NCBI GenBank assembly: GCA_950295325.1
Contig: OX485805.1
Span: 44,602,758 to 44,666,757, forward strand
Direction of reading: 5' to 3'
Source of the DNA: Polytrichum commune
Taxonomy: Eukaryota > Streptophyta > Polytrichopsida > Polytrichales > Polytrichaceae
DNA: 64,000 nucleotides
Numbering within the stretch: the stretch's first letter is position 1; every line of letters starts with the position of its first letter. The position numbers and the translations under genes were made by a program. The notes beneath the pieces were generated by a model, which was not told the origin of the DNA, made no database searches, and saw only the letters and a list, made by a program, of their open reading frames with translations. This document shows positions 1 to 10,177 of this stretch, one piece after another.

Positions 1-220
1 AATATTCAATGAATTCGGATATGCCTTTGATAATTTCTGGTCCATTCCTCATGGGGTCGGGTATGCAAGGCTTTGGATCTCCATCCGGGAGTAAACATTT
101 CCCATCATTATCTTGACGCCATACGAGTATACCATCATCCGGGCCCCAATTAGGAGATGTGCACAAAAGCTTGAATTGCATTGCCGGGAGACCATCATCT
201 CTTATATAGAATCGGAAGCT
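1..220 (-). pseudogene. DUF7869-family transposase-like fragment (A-type)
   Basis: The minus strand reads an open frame containing FRFYIRDDGLPAMQ and later LLPDGDPKPC, which line up with FRFYVRDDGVPAMQ and MLPDGEPKPC in the element B protein (around 30260-30400). It is clearly homologous but well diverged, unlike the near-identical B and D copies, so this is the A-type version of the gene. The frame is open to the window edge. On the other side homology stops at about 220, just before the methyltransferase-like exon begins at 234 on the opposite strand. In element B about 7.7 kb (20.4-28.1 kb) separates the corresponding gene parts, so this junction marks a deletion. Confidence 0.7.
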
Positions 221-233
221 GAAGACTACTGCC

Positions 234-1142
234 ATGAGGGACCTGAGCGTACTCGTACCAGAGTACAAAATCTTCCAAGCCAACGGCGACATAAACTGGC
301 CTCAATGGCAATAGTTCAAGTTCGTCTACAACATCAACGGAGCCTCGATGCGCAGTCTGGTCAAGGAGCACGCCTCGGTTTTGAAGTTGAAGGGGAACAA
401 GAGGACGAAGAAAACCGACACGGATCCCCGGGAGGTGGAGCTGTACATAAAAATTTTGGAGAGGAAGAGGAGTGCCACATTCGAAGGAGTGGCAAGGTTT
501 TGTGTGGTGACCTCCGGAGTGGAAAGGGTCACATTTTCCAAGTGGGACAGCACCATCAGCAGGGCCAAGGTGAGGGAGGATCGACGGGGTTGCCCATTTG
601 CCCTGATCGATTTCAGAGGGATCCCGGGTGCGTCGAGGCAGGGGGGGAAAGACATGCCCTTCTACAACCCCTTCATGGCCAAGTTCATGGAGTACAAATC
701 GCCGGCCATGAGGGAGCCTCACGTTTGGCTGTGGATAGTCGAACAGGAGAAGCTGTCGGTTGTCACAGAAATGTATGAGCAGACAATCAAGTTCGAGTAC
801 AACATCTTCCACAGCACGTACGTGCCAGCCAAGACGGAAGGGATCGTGGCCATCAATGAGGCTAGGGGCAACAAACAAGTGGGAGCGGTCAGCCTGATTT
901 TCTTGACGTATAATGCGCTTAGGGATGGGCGACTACCTATCAAGGCAAACAACACGTTCAAGAATATCTACAGCATCCCATATCCCCCTCCCAAGGATCT
1001 GCTACAGGAGACCCTATACACGGTCTTCCCCGCGCTGGAACTCAGGATGGAGTTCTACGTCGCCGTGTTGCAGAGTCTAGTTATAAGTGGAGAGACGGTG
1101 TACAACGTCTACGGAGGCACCAAATTCATGTATGCGGCCATG
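234..1142 (+). pseudogene. Methyltransferase-like exon of element A
   Basis: The translation aligns with the second exon of the element B gene (19112-20441). Shared blocks are LVPE near the start, an IDFRGIPGAS segment matching IDCRNIPGSS, a VWLWIVE strand, the ELRMEFY helix and a C-terminal VYNVYGGTKFMYAAM resembling motif I (FxGSG) of permuted N6/N4 DNA methyltransferases. The exon ends at ATG|GTAAGT, the same donor position as in element B. An in-frame TAG at 312-314 and the loss of roughly the first 120 residues and of the whole ParB exon make it a pseudogene. The following intron (1143-1296) holds two ACGAACG-type palindromes. Confidence 0.65.
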
Positions 1143-1296
1143 GTAAGTTGTCCATACTCGATTTACAAACGCTCGTTCGTAAAATTAATCCCCTTCGCAA
1201 TGTAATGCTTCAAACTCGTTGCACGCCAACTTTACAAGTTTTGATGTTTACGAACGCACGTTCGTATTTTCTGACCTCATTGCTCTTGTGTCACAG

Positions 1297-4200
1297 ATGA
1301 TGGGGCTCGTCGTCAACACATATGTTGACACTGTTGTGAATCCTTTGAGTGGTCCACCACTCTGCGGGATCACTTTTAGTTAGAATGTTAGCATTAAAAG
1401 TTAGAATTGATAGGGAATTTAGGGAAAATTAGTTCATTTAGCATTTAGCCTAGAAGAAGGAAGGTCAAAATGAAACTAAGTAGTGCTAGAAGATAGCAAA
1501 GTAGAAAAAATATGCTAGCTAGTAAAAACAACTAGCTAAGCAAATATTAGTAGATGCTAGCTATTAAGCAAATGTTAGTAAATGCTAGCTAAGCAAGTGT
1601 TAGTTTATTAGTTAGTGTGAGGCACACAAGACTATTGGAGGTGTTTTACGTAAGAAGATAAAATCGGCGTGAAGAATTTTGAAGACAAAAAAGAAAGAGA
1701 GCAAGGGGGATACTTGTCCACTTGCCCCCTTGCCAACTCGATGGCGGAAAAATTAGAAAGATTTCTAAAGGTTTTTTGTCGGAGCCACCTCGGCGAGAGG
1801 GTGGCAACCTCAACCGGGAAAACCCCCGAGCCAAAATTTCGGGAAAGGGTTTGAAAAATAGATCCGGTGGAGGAGGGGTCCAACCCTTTTGTGAGAGGGT
1901 TTAAAAACCCCTCCTTCCACCTTGTAGCACTCTCTCTTTCTCTAGTTTTTGGGCGAAGCCCTGCTTCAATGTAGTTAGGAAAAAATCCTTTAGTATGCAT
2001 TTTCAATGGCCTAAAAGAAAGGCTTGAGAACCTCCTCTACTCTCTCTCCTAGTTAGAATGTGTGTTTATTAACACACCAACAAAATTATTCCTTCTTTTG
2101 TAGAGGTAGGTTGGATGGTAGAGTTTTGAGTAGAGGCATTATAGACCTCATCTGCCAATGCCCTGAAGGCTTAGTTCAAAAGCTAGAACAAGATACTTAT
2201 CATTTTTCTCTTAGAGAGATTTCATATAGCTATCCATAGCCGTTTCCCATTTGTGATTTGGTTGAGATGACAATTAGTTATGGATTTTCAAAGATGGAGT
2301 AGAAAAACTGGGTGGTCTTGTGGGTAGCGGCTGCTGGATCAGACCTGCGAGCCCAATAGGAATTTTAATTCCAAGAAATTATATTTTTCCCAAGTAGAAC
2401 TTTTGTGTAGCTTTCCAAAATGGCTTAGAACATTTGATTTGAGCATGATTTGAATCAGATATGAATTGTGCAAGATGGGACACATAGTTTGAGAACTTTT
2501 GGTTGACTGCTGCATTACAGAGGACCTGCTGGGTTCACTTCGGCTTACCTTTCTAATCACATATTTTTATCAAATACATCTTTTTAATATCTCTCCAGGG
2601 TCATATAGAACGTTTGATTTGACTAAGATTTGAATTAGATATGAATTGTTGAAGGCGAGATACATAGTTTAAGCCTTCTTGATTGACTGCTGTGTTACAA
2701 GGAGTCCGCTGAATTTCTATTAGCTTAACCTGCTGATGTCATAATTTTTCTAGTTAGAGCTTGTTCATAGCTTTCCAATGGTATAAGGAAAGCCTAGATC
2801 CAAGTAGTAAGGAATGTGCTATGAATTTTTGAAGTTAGAAGGTAGATAGGTGGGTTGGAAGGGTCGGTTGAATCGACCTCACACTTCCAACCCTCATAAC
2901 TTTTGCATTTCTTATCCGATTAGAGTGATTTTTAGATCATTGGAAAGATAATTTGGTGCACTAAGTATAAATATTATGCTTAGGATTAAATTACAGGGCA
3001 GAATAACACTTTATATTTTAATTGTTAACTAAGGTACGCTTACTACCACACTAGTTACAAAGAAGGAGGCAAGGTCGACGCTCGGAAAGTGGAGCAAGGA
3101 AGGAGGTAGCGGCTCGGCCTACATCAAGCCCAAATCAACCGAGGAAAATTGAGGTAAATTAACTAACCTTAAGCCTTCCATTTAGGATTGGAGGGAGCAC
3201 GGCTAAGGTACGCATTTCTAAACCCACTCACCTATCTCGTAAGGTCAAGTGGCTTGACCACTTGACCGCCAAGGGAGTACCCAATTCCATTGTTTTCGGG
3301 GCCCTTGGTATGTTTTGTGGTAGTAGCTTCATTTATTAGCAAGTTTCGTGTGTGGTAAGTCGGATTAATCACCGACACGACCACTCTGAATGTTGTTGGT
3401 GGAAAGGTGGGGTTAATGACCCGCGAATCCACTATTATGTTGTTGGCCCCATAGATTGGGAGTAATGGCCCCAATTTATGAAGATTGCGCAACAGGTTGA
3501 ACCTACAGGTCGCCCGTCACCCTGGTCCCATTGAGTTGCATTTCGTGGTCTATCCAGTGTAAACACATTTAACAATCAAAACATACAAAATAAATCGTAA
3601 ACCCTTGTTGGCAAGAGACCCGAGGTAAGGGGTGATGCCTAATATGTTAATGTAGTGAGTTAGGACGTGCAAACAAAAGTAAGTAATTAAGAAGGAATTT
3701 GTGTGAAGGGTGGGACTTAGGCCAAGTTCCCCCGCTTAGAAAACTAAATAGAACTAAATAAAGAAATAGGAAGAATTGAATGGTCCATCAAATTGTCGTT
3801 ATTCCGTTCGTTGAGTTAGGGTGGTATGAGTCACACCCGGTTGGGTGTATCAGAACCATCCCAATTCACAAATTAGGATTGCCTTGGTTTCAAGGCTGGT
3901 GCGTCTGCGCGTAGAATAGGTTGTAGGTTAAGGTTAGAACTAGATATGAAATTGGTTAGTGGAGTTTAAAGCCACACTAGTAAAAAACTAAGCCCTAACC
4001 TCCGGAGGTACTACGACGCATATTTAATCTCCCTTAAAAATCTAACTACTCACGTTATACACCTATCATCCGGGTTCGGCTTGGGCGCCTGCAAATGCAG
4101 GCCACCTTCACCGAAGGGCTTGTGTGATACTTTTAGGCTCCCTCAAAAGGGGGTGGCCCAAAAGTACCACAGCTGTCGACGAAGAAGATTTCCATATCCA

Positions 4201-5529
4201 CCGTGCAAAGGCGTCGATGATGGACCTGAGGGACATCTCTGTCCCGAGGACGGACTTCAATATGCCCGCCGACGAGGGCATACCAATCCACGATTCAGAG
4301 GACGACGAGCCCACCCCCTCCGCCAACCTGGACGCCATCGTCCGGTCCTTCGACATACACCCGCTTCGAATTTTGCCACCAACGACAAATCTTCCCGACC
4401 CTCAAGGGACCCCGGGTGGTTATACCGGTTCGTCAGCGGGCACAACCCAGGATGTCCTCCCCGCGAGAATGTCTTGTGCGGAGGCCTTCGGCATGCCAGA
4501 CAGATGTTCGACGTCACGGTCTCCCAGGCCCTCCGTGGTGCTGAAGATGGAGACCCTCGACCTCCTCGACCAACGCTCGCGTCCATCCTTGGACCACTTC
4601 CGCAATACGAGGAGGAGGATGAAGAAGACTCCCTACGTGGAGTTGCCGCCGGGAGCAATCATCGAGGTCTCCGACGAGGACGAGGGGGACATGGACATCA
4701 TGGCCGAGTTGGGGGTGGACTACGACAAGAACAAGCGGGTGAAGGAGGAGGCGCTGACCGTCGCCAAACTCGAGCAGAAGTTGAAGGAGGAAATGGCGGC
4801 AACCCAAGAGGAGAGCGCCAGGCATTTGGCCAAGATGTAGGGGGAGCTGAGGGCCTCCGTTGTGAAGACCAACGCCATCTTCGAGATGCTCAGGAGCATG
4901 CAGAGCTCCTCTGCGCCGGTCCAGCAGCCTTATCCCTTCCCCCCCGGAGGATACCCCTCACAGCCCCCCTGGCCAAGCATGTACCCAGGAGGACCTTCCC
5001 ACACACCAGCGCCACACCCAACGCCGGCGGGAAGTCCATTGCCCCCAGAGGTGATGGCAACCGCCTCAACCTCCCACGATGCTATCACGGCGGCACTATG
5101 GGAGGATGAAGATTTACGAACGGGCGTTCGTGAATCTTCAGGTCCGGTAGTCCTCACCCCTCCCCCTTCAAGGGTAGGATTGCCCTCAGACACGGACACG
5201 GCCTCTTTCACCATCGTCCCAAGGGTAGTAGATAGGCGGGGCGATGACACTGCGCAACACACTGACATGGTCATTGTGGAGGACACGCAGGGGAGCCCCA
5301 ATGACCCGGCAGGTGTCCAAGGGATGGACATGGAGAGCCCTGACCAGAACGACATCCCTCCGCGCACATGGAGGATGTCCGCATGGAGACACTCGACCTG
5401 GGCGGAGACGACGACGTGGAGCTCATCTAGCAGACCCAGACGTCTCAGGCGGAGCGTCCAGCGGAGGTCATGGAGGCAGAAGCGGCTGCCCCAATGGATA
5501 TTACGAACGCGCATTCGTTAATCAAAGAG
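1297..5529 (+). pseudogene. Linker exon of element A gene, split by a solo LTR
   Basis: The exon starts after TGTCACAG with ATGATGGGGCTC, matching the start of the element B linker exon (MSGLNIYSYIED). That continues the methyltransferase fold from motif I into a motif II-like acidic strand. Coding stops at 1334 where the LTR begins and resumes in the same frame at about 4172 (VDEEDFHIHRAKASMMDL) if the LTR and one copy of its target duplication are ignored. The rest is acidic, with a coiled coil (about 4720-4900) and a Pro-rich tail. In-frame TAG stops at 4838 and about 5414, plus a frameshift before the second, kill it. Both TAGs sit where CAG would be natural, the pattern expected from CHG-methylation decay. 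The donor is GAG|GTAACT at 5529. Confidence 0.6.
1335..4171. mobile_element. Solo LTR, 2.84 kb (copy 1)
   Basis: The element begins TGTGAATCC and ends AAAGTACCACA (TG...CA). It is flanked by ACTGT on the left and GCTGT on the right, an imperfect 5-bp target duplication. The same 2.84-kb sequence recurs at 55866-58704 with only scattered substitutions. It has no gag, pol or internal region, so a solo LTR is the simplest reading; a non-coding LARD-type element is the alternative. It sits inside the linker exon of element A. A short tandem run of TAGCTA/AAGCAA motifs lies at about 1510-1615. Small open frames inside it recur identically in copy 2 but have no recognisable product. Confidence 0.85.
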
Positions 5530-7408
5530 GTAACTCACTAACCCTGCGTTGTGTTCTTGGTGCTTCAACTCCAGCGACATCACGAGGCCCACGCGAGCCT
5601 TTTTCTACGTGATCCCTTAGCCGATCAATTTTGTAGGACACGGCATAGTTTGCCTTAGGAAACTGTGATAGATTATCACGCGAGACAATTGTAAATATTC
5701 AGCAAATTAATATATGAGCATATGATCTCTGCATCGCATCCCCCCAACTTATTGCATTGTGTTGTGTATGTTCATGCGCATCTTTGCACTCTTTGCATAC
5801 CCACCTCACTCACGAATGCTCGTTCGTAAAAGTGTGCGACCCCATGTCCATGTCGCGCACCTCTCCATGAGGAGTGCCCGAAACACCATGGGCACAAGGG
5901 GGACCCCGGAGTGACACCCGGGACTTGTGGCGCCATTGGTGAGAGGGCCCAAGTGATCCTAGTGTGGGTGAGGGCCCCGGGCGTTGGGAACGCCTCCCAC
6001 CCACGGAGACTAGGAGGCACAAGGGTAAGGCCATGAGATATGCGTAGCTCATGGCGTGGTGATTCTAGAATGCTCAAGAACACCTCAATCGGAGGTGTGA
6101 GCTAGGAGTTATGGCCATTTGAGTGGGGTGCTGTCCCGGGACAGCGCCCTGGTACAGCAGTGCCTGGGAGTGATTCCCGGGACTGCCAAGGTTCAAACAG
6201 GCATAACTTCCTCACCACTTGCCCGAATGGGGCAAGTGAGGAGTCCATCGGCATCTACGTGAAGCGTAGATGAGGATGGAGTGGTTGGTTGTTATGATCA
6301 GACATCATACAAGGAAGTTATGATGGTCTGAAGCTGTGGGGGGTTCTAGGCCCAGCGGCTAAGGGAAAATGTCCACTTGGCCCCAACTCTTGGTAGAGAG
6401 ACAAGAGGTTGGTTGATGGTGGGGTAGGGGCCCCGCATAGAGTCCTAGAGGCTTATATGGGTGAGGTGGTGTGGCCTCACCCACCCGAGGCCGAACGGCA
6501 CGGCCTCCATGGGCATTGGCCCATTGTGAGGCCATAGTTGCCTAGTATGGTTCGGGTTGTTGTAGTGTTGCTCCGGCAACACGATGATCAACATAGGATT
6601 GGACTTCCATGGATGGAAGTCCACATCAAAGAAATGGGTTACCGATTAAGGGGTGAGTCCCGAAAGCAAAGTAGGAGGGTTGGTTCCCCTTCTATGAACT
6701 ATGTGGTCCGGGGTAAGAGGAGCTAACCATTAGCATGGCGGTATGCGAAGGGTTAGCGCTCGTAACCTTTGCTAGAAAGGAAAATTGGCAAGATTATTAA
6801 GGGACCTAGCAAGGGTTGCGACAGTCCACCTCCTTCGCGAACGAGCGTTCGTATATGTGCGTGTATCCGCGCTCACACTCAGGGCGGGGGGGCAGTGTGT
6901 TAAAAAGTTAAGGATATAGGTGCGAACAACCACTATTTTATAGGGGGGTATTACTTTCAATTCTTTTCTTTTTTTCACATGCTATCATTATGTAAATTTC
7001 TACTTTGGGTTAATAGAAAAATGGCTTGCATTACTTATAATTCCAAATTATCTATTATTCCATACCCTATAGTACTTTAAAGATGCCCAATGCCATTTTT
7101 GATACCCTATATTACTCTTAAACCCAATTATAAATTTTGCTCCCATGTTTTTAAAATACCCTATCATTTGTTCGCACGTATATTGCTACTCCAACCAATG
7201 ACTACCCCCCCCCCGAGCGCTCGTAAATGATGCGCGCTACCACCCGCGGCCCTCATTCGCGAACGCATGTTCGCAAGTGTACCACTGAGCACATGCTCCT
7301 TGCACTCTTTTCCTCACTTCCTCGTCTTACCATAATGCATTGTCTTTTCCCTTAATGCAATCTTATTTATTGGATCATAGCATTAAACTAGCCAACTTGT
7401 AATCACAG
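5530..7408. other. Large intron of element A gene
   Basis: The stretch lies between the linker donor (5529) and the HAD acceptor (TAATCACAG, 7408). It contains four palindromes. A GC-rich block at about 5830-6830, between two of them, differs in composition from the AT-rich DNA that follows (6880-7190) and may be an old insertion. I see no coding potential. Confidence 0.4.
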
Positions 7409-7999
7409 GACCCCCCGGAGATAGATCGCAACCCCTCGGCGAATGGACCTCAGACCCGCCACAAGTCCTTCCTAGTTCTTGACCTCAACGGGGTGTTGTG
7501 TCACACCCAACACATCCCCAAGGTTCCCACCCGTCCCTTCCGCGACCTCCCGAGCCCATGCCTCGTCCTTGGCCAAGAGGCGTGCGACGAGCTCGTCGAC
7601 GAGAAGGGGTTTCCGTTGCCAAAGTTTGGCGGTCGAGGCGGGGGACAACAGTTCCTCAAGGTCCTCCGGTCCAAGTTGTGGCAAGGTGTCCCCCTGCTCG
7701 AGGGGGTCCCCCACGGACACTGGCCAACGTTGGAGACCACCCTCCTCATCGACGACAACCCAACCAAGAGCGTCCTCAACCCCCCGGGCAACGTCATCTT
7801 CCCCGACACGTGGACCGGCGATAGGAAAGACATTTTTTGGGTCAATAGGCTAGCACCCTATCTTAGAAGGCTTGTGCTCCACCCCGGGAGCATCCCCGAT
7901 TTTGTTAGGTCCATCCCCATCGGCAAGGCCGCGCTTAGTCCTCGCGACAATGTATATAAGAGCATCGTGCAACTCGCGAAATTCAATAAATTGATATGA
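7409..7999 (+). pseudogene. FCP1-like HAD phosphatase exon of element A, internally deleted
   Basis: After the acceptor the frame runs without stops to TGA at 7997-7999. It holds FLVLDLNGVL (HAD motif I, with Asn where a catalytic general acid/base Asp is usual), a later PCLVLGQEACDEL block and LLIDDNPTKSVLNP (the DD motif), and it ends LAKFNKLI. All align with element B (16153-16968). About 60 residues present in B between VPTVPF and PCLVLG are missing, including the YLRPWLRRFL and WSSM segments that carry motif II in FCP1-like proteins. The deletion keeps the frame, but without that segment phosphatase activity is unlikely. The 5' exons of this copy are also broken. Confidence 0.65.
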
Positions 8000-8106
8000 A
8001 TTGCCACCATGTATTTGTTGTTTCCATGTGGTTCATATTTCTAATGCCTTCTCCTTTTTTGGATGTATTTTTGTTGTGTTTGTTGTGTTGTTGTTGTTGC
8101 CGACAG

Positions 8107-9058
8107 TCTGCCCCCCCATGCAACGCCCCTCTACTCGACGGCCCTTCCAGTCCCCACTCGGCCCTTGCCTCCCCCTCCCGCAACGCGACGGACTTTCAAG
8201 TGCCATCCCTCTACCAGTTCTCGGCGGTGGACGTGGCCTCGGCCGTGGATTACTCCTGTGACGTCGGGATCGAAGACGGCGTCGTCAACAGCCCTCCCCC
8301 CAAACTTCACACGTGCGCACGCACGCCCTGTCGCCCTATCGCCCTCTCCCCTCTCCAAGGAGAAACGAACGCTCGTTCGGTTGGCACATTCGTCGCCCTC
8401 GAGGGATGACGGCGTTGCTCGTCGCGGGCCGAGCCGGCGTCTCCGCATGGAAGCCCCCCCGTGCAACGCCTCCCCCACCGTCTCCGCTCCTCCCCCCGCA
8501 AACTCCTCCCAGGTCGTTCGCCCTCCTTGCATTGACCCCCCCGTCAACGTCCCCAAAGCCAAGGTGCATCTTCTTTAGCCCTAACCCCTTTTCCGCCGTG
8601 TCTTTCCTTGTCTCGCATGTGCGTGCCGCGATGTTTACGAGCGCCCATCCCAAACTGCCCTCGTTTCCCCCATTGCATTCCCGCTCTTGTTTTACTCCTA
8701 CTAAAATGGTCTTCTTTCGCAGGTGGCTACTCGCTCGATGGGTGCCCGGCCCTCCTCGACAATGTCCTTGGATAGGCATGCCCTCAAGGTCACGTCGTCC
8801 GAGTCCGATCGTTGTTTGGCCCTCCGGTGAAGCGCAAGACAATCCCTCTCCCAAACGCACTCGTATTCCACTCACAATACAACTTCGTACAATTCGGGAG
8901 CGCGTCCGGATAATATTATATGGAGGAACGACACATATTCCGGGCCCGTCAACAAAAATGGTTACAGCCGTGCGTCGGAGATTTTCAGAGCCATGGAGGC
9001 TGCCAAAAACAAGGACGCGGCCGCGAAAAAAAATAGTGGGACGGACTCCCTAAACTAG
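8107..9058 (+). pseudogene. C-terminal exon pair of element A
   Basis: The first exon (8107-8563, after CCGACAG) encodes a Pro/Ser-rich stretch with VASAVDYS and GVVNSPPP, shared with elements B and C; its donor is AAG|GTGCAT. The second exon (8723-9058, after TTTCGCAG) encodes a tail with NTTSYNSG and SEIFRAMEAAKNK, also shared. A frameshift near 8330 in the first exon and an in-frame TGA at 8828 (CGA to TGA, CpG decay) in the second make it a pseudogene. How these exons join the upstream HAD exon, which has a conserved stop, is unclear. They may be a separate small gene. Confidence 0.55.
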
Positions 9059-9409
9059 AAATAGGTTTAGTGCTATAACATATTAGTGATAACTTTCTAT
9101 TTTATTTCTAGTTCTCCAAGACATTGATGGTATTTCCATTATATTTGTATTTATTCCCATTGAAGTAATTCAATTTCCATTCATTATCCGTATCTTCCCT
9201 TCCATTGAGGTCGATTTCTCATTTCATACGCAAATATTTTCATGTATGCTTGACATTTTCTTTCAATTCGATGCCTTTATGTCTTGTAATTGTTTCCAAA
9301 CCTATACATATGTGAGTTTTAGTTCGTAATTACTGGTCCATATTTGGAAAGTGCGTCCTTAAATAGTCTCAAAATCAACTAAAAGTCTCTAATTAATGAA
9401 TATAGTGTT

Positions 9410-9689
9410 ATGGGCAAAGTTTAAGAGTATGTGTCAGGTAGACCAGCGATTTGCGAAGTATGCAATATATGTGAAGAAAAATGTTTACCAAGATGGAGAT
9501 GTTTTGAATGTAAATGTTGCAGGATTCATTAACAATTCTATTGGAAGAGAGTGTATAAGGAATGTACTTTGGGAATACGTGCCATTGCATACCCCATGGA
9601 ACCCGAAAACTTGGGGGTACATCATAACTATAGCAACACGTGACATTGAAGTGGGAGAGGAACTATTCTCATATAACCCTCTAAATTGA
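9410..9689 (+). pseudogene. SET-domain fragment (C-terminal half)
   Basis: The translation contains VNVAGFINNSIG, like the RFINHSC strand of SET lysine methyltransferases, followed by IITIATRDIEVGEELFSYN, like the conserved IxAxRDIxxGEELxYxY segment, and a stop. The N-terminal half of the domain is missing: the frame begins exactly where element A ends (9409). No post-SET cysteines follow. It may be a gene fragment captured by the CACTA element or a remnant of an interrupted gene. NNS in place of NHS removes a residue usually needed for cofactor binding, so activity is doubtful. Confidence 0.6.
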
Positions 9690-9739
9690 TGGGACGTTTA
9701 TATTGTAGCAAGGAACTCGATAACAATACAAGAAATTGT

Positions 9740-9950
9740 TGTAATACTTCAGTGCTCAATGATTGCTTAGTCTGTTAGTTCACTTTAATCAGTACATGTA
9801 GTCATTGTTTTTGCAAAGATGACTAAATCGTAGTCACTGTTTTTACAGAGATGACTAAATCGTAGTCACTATTTTTGCAAAGATGACTAAATCATAGTCA
9901 CTGTTTTTACAGAGATGACTAAATCGTGATTACCAAATAAATGACTTTTG
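9740..9950. repeat. AGTCA/TGACT repeat tract
   Basis: Four near-direct repeats of about 38 bp (TAGTCACTGTTTTTACAGAG followed by ATGACTAAATCG) are present. The same AGTCA/TGACTA motif is scattered at 11570-11765, 12740-12870, 14515-14690 and 31670-31715, all in the CACTA element. This fits transposase-binding subterminal or internal repeats. Confidence 0.6.
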
Positions 9951-10177
9951 TACATATAGATGAATATTTAGAATAAGGAAATATTGTTTACATGCTCGTA
10001 AGCAATGCAAATAACGTCACCTACCAACACATAATTCGGGGGTTGTTATTCTTTACTGTGGAGTGTGGAATTCTGTACTTAAGTGGGCAAGATTGTCAAA
10101 ACCTACACGAATGCAATGAAGCGCAGGAGGAAATCCCGACAATGCGAACCGAATCCAAGGAATTTGAGGTTACATGA

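Larger units (their letters stand above)
1162..8383. repeat. Dispersed A-type palindromes ACGAACGNNCGTTCGT
   Basis: Eight copies of a roughly 22-bp quasi-palindrome with consensus TTTACGAACGNNCGTTCGTA lie in element A: 1162-1183, 1247-1268, 5113-5134, 5500-5522, 5810-5831, 6834-6855, 7256-7277 and 8362-8383. Three of them (5113, 5500, 8362) fall in former exons and the rest in introns. A ninth copy lies in element C at 60030-60051. I see none in element B, which has a different palindrome at comparable places. Outside elements A and C I see no copies. Binding by an element-encoded protein is an inference. Confidence 0.8.
1..9409. mobile_element. Element A: decayed A-type large TIR element, left end off-window
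   Basis: The right terminus reads ...GAATATAGTGTT and ends at 9409, the same terminus seen in inverse orientation at the start of element C (58945) and, in a related form, at both ends of element B. Its last 80 bases match the first 80 bases of element C closely, so A and C form one subfamily. Contents in order are a DUF7869 fragment (minus), a methyltransferase-like exon, the linker exons split by a solo LTR, a HAD exon and the two C-terminal exons (plus). The order mirrors element B in reverse, but the ParB exon and the intergenic region are missing, as if deleted between 220 and 234. In-frame stops, a frameshift and an LTR inside an exon show that it is dead. Confidence 0.75.

Noticed and set aside
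1636-2006. Open frames inside the 2.84-kb LTRs (also 56163-56537 and others)
   Set aside because: They recur only because the two LTR copies are nearly identical; the translations show no domain.
5833-6823. Possible 1-kb solo LTR (TGTGCGACCC...GGGTTGCGACA)
   Set aside because: It has TG...CA ends and a distinct composition, but the flanks AAAAG and GTCCA do not match, so insertion is unproven.
8131-8875. Several overlapping 140-250 codon frames on both strands near the A-type C-terminal exons
   Set aside because: GC-rich shadows; only the frames matching elements B and C were kept.
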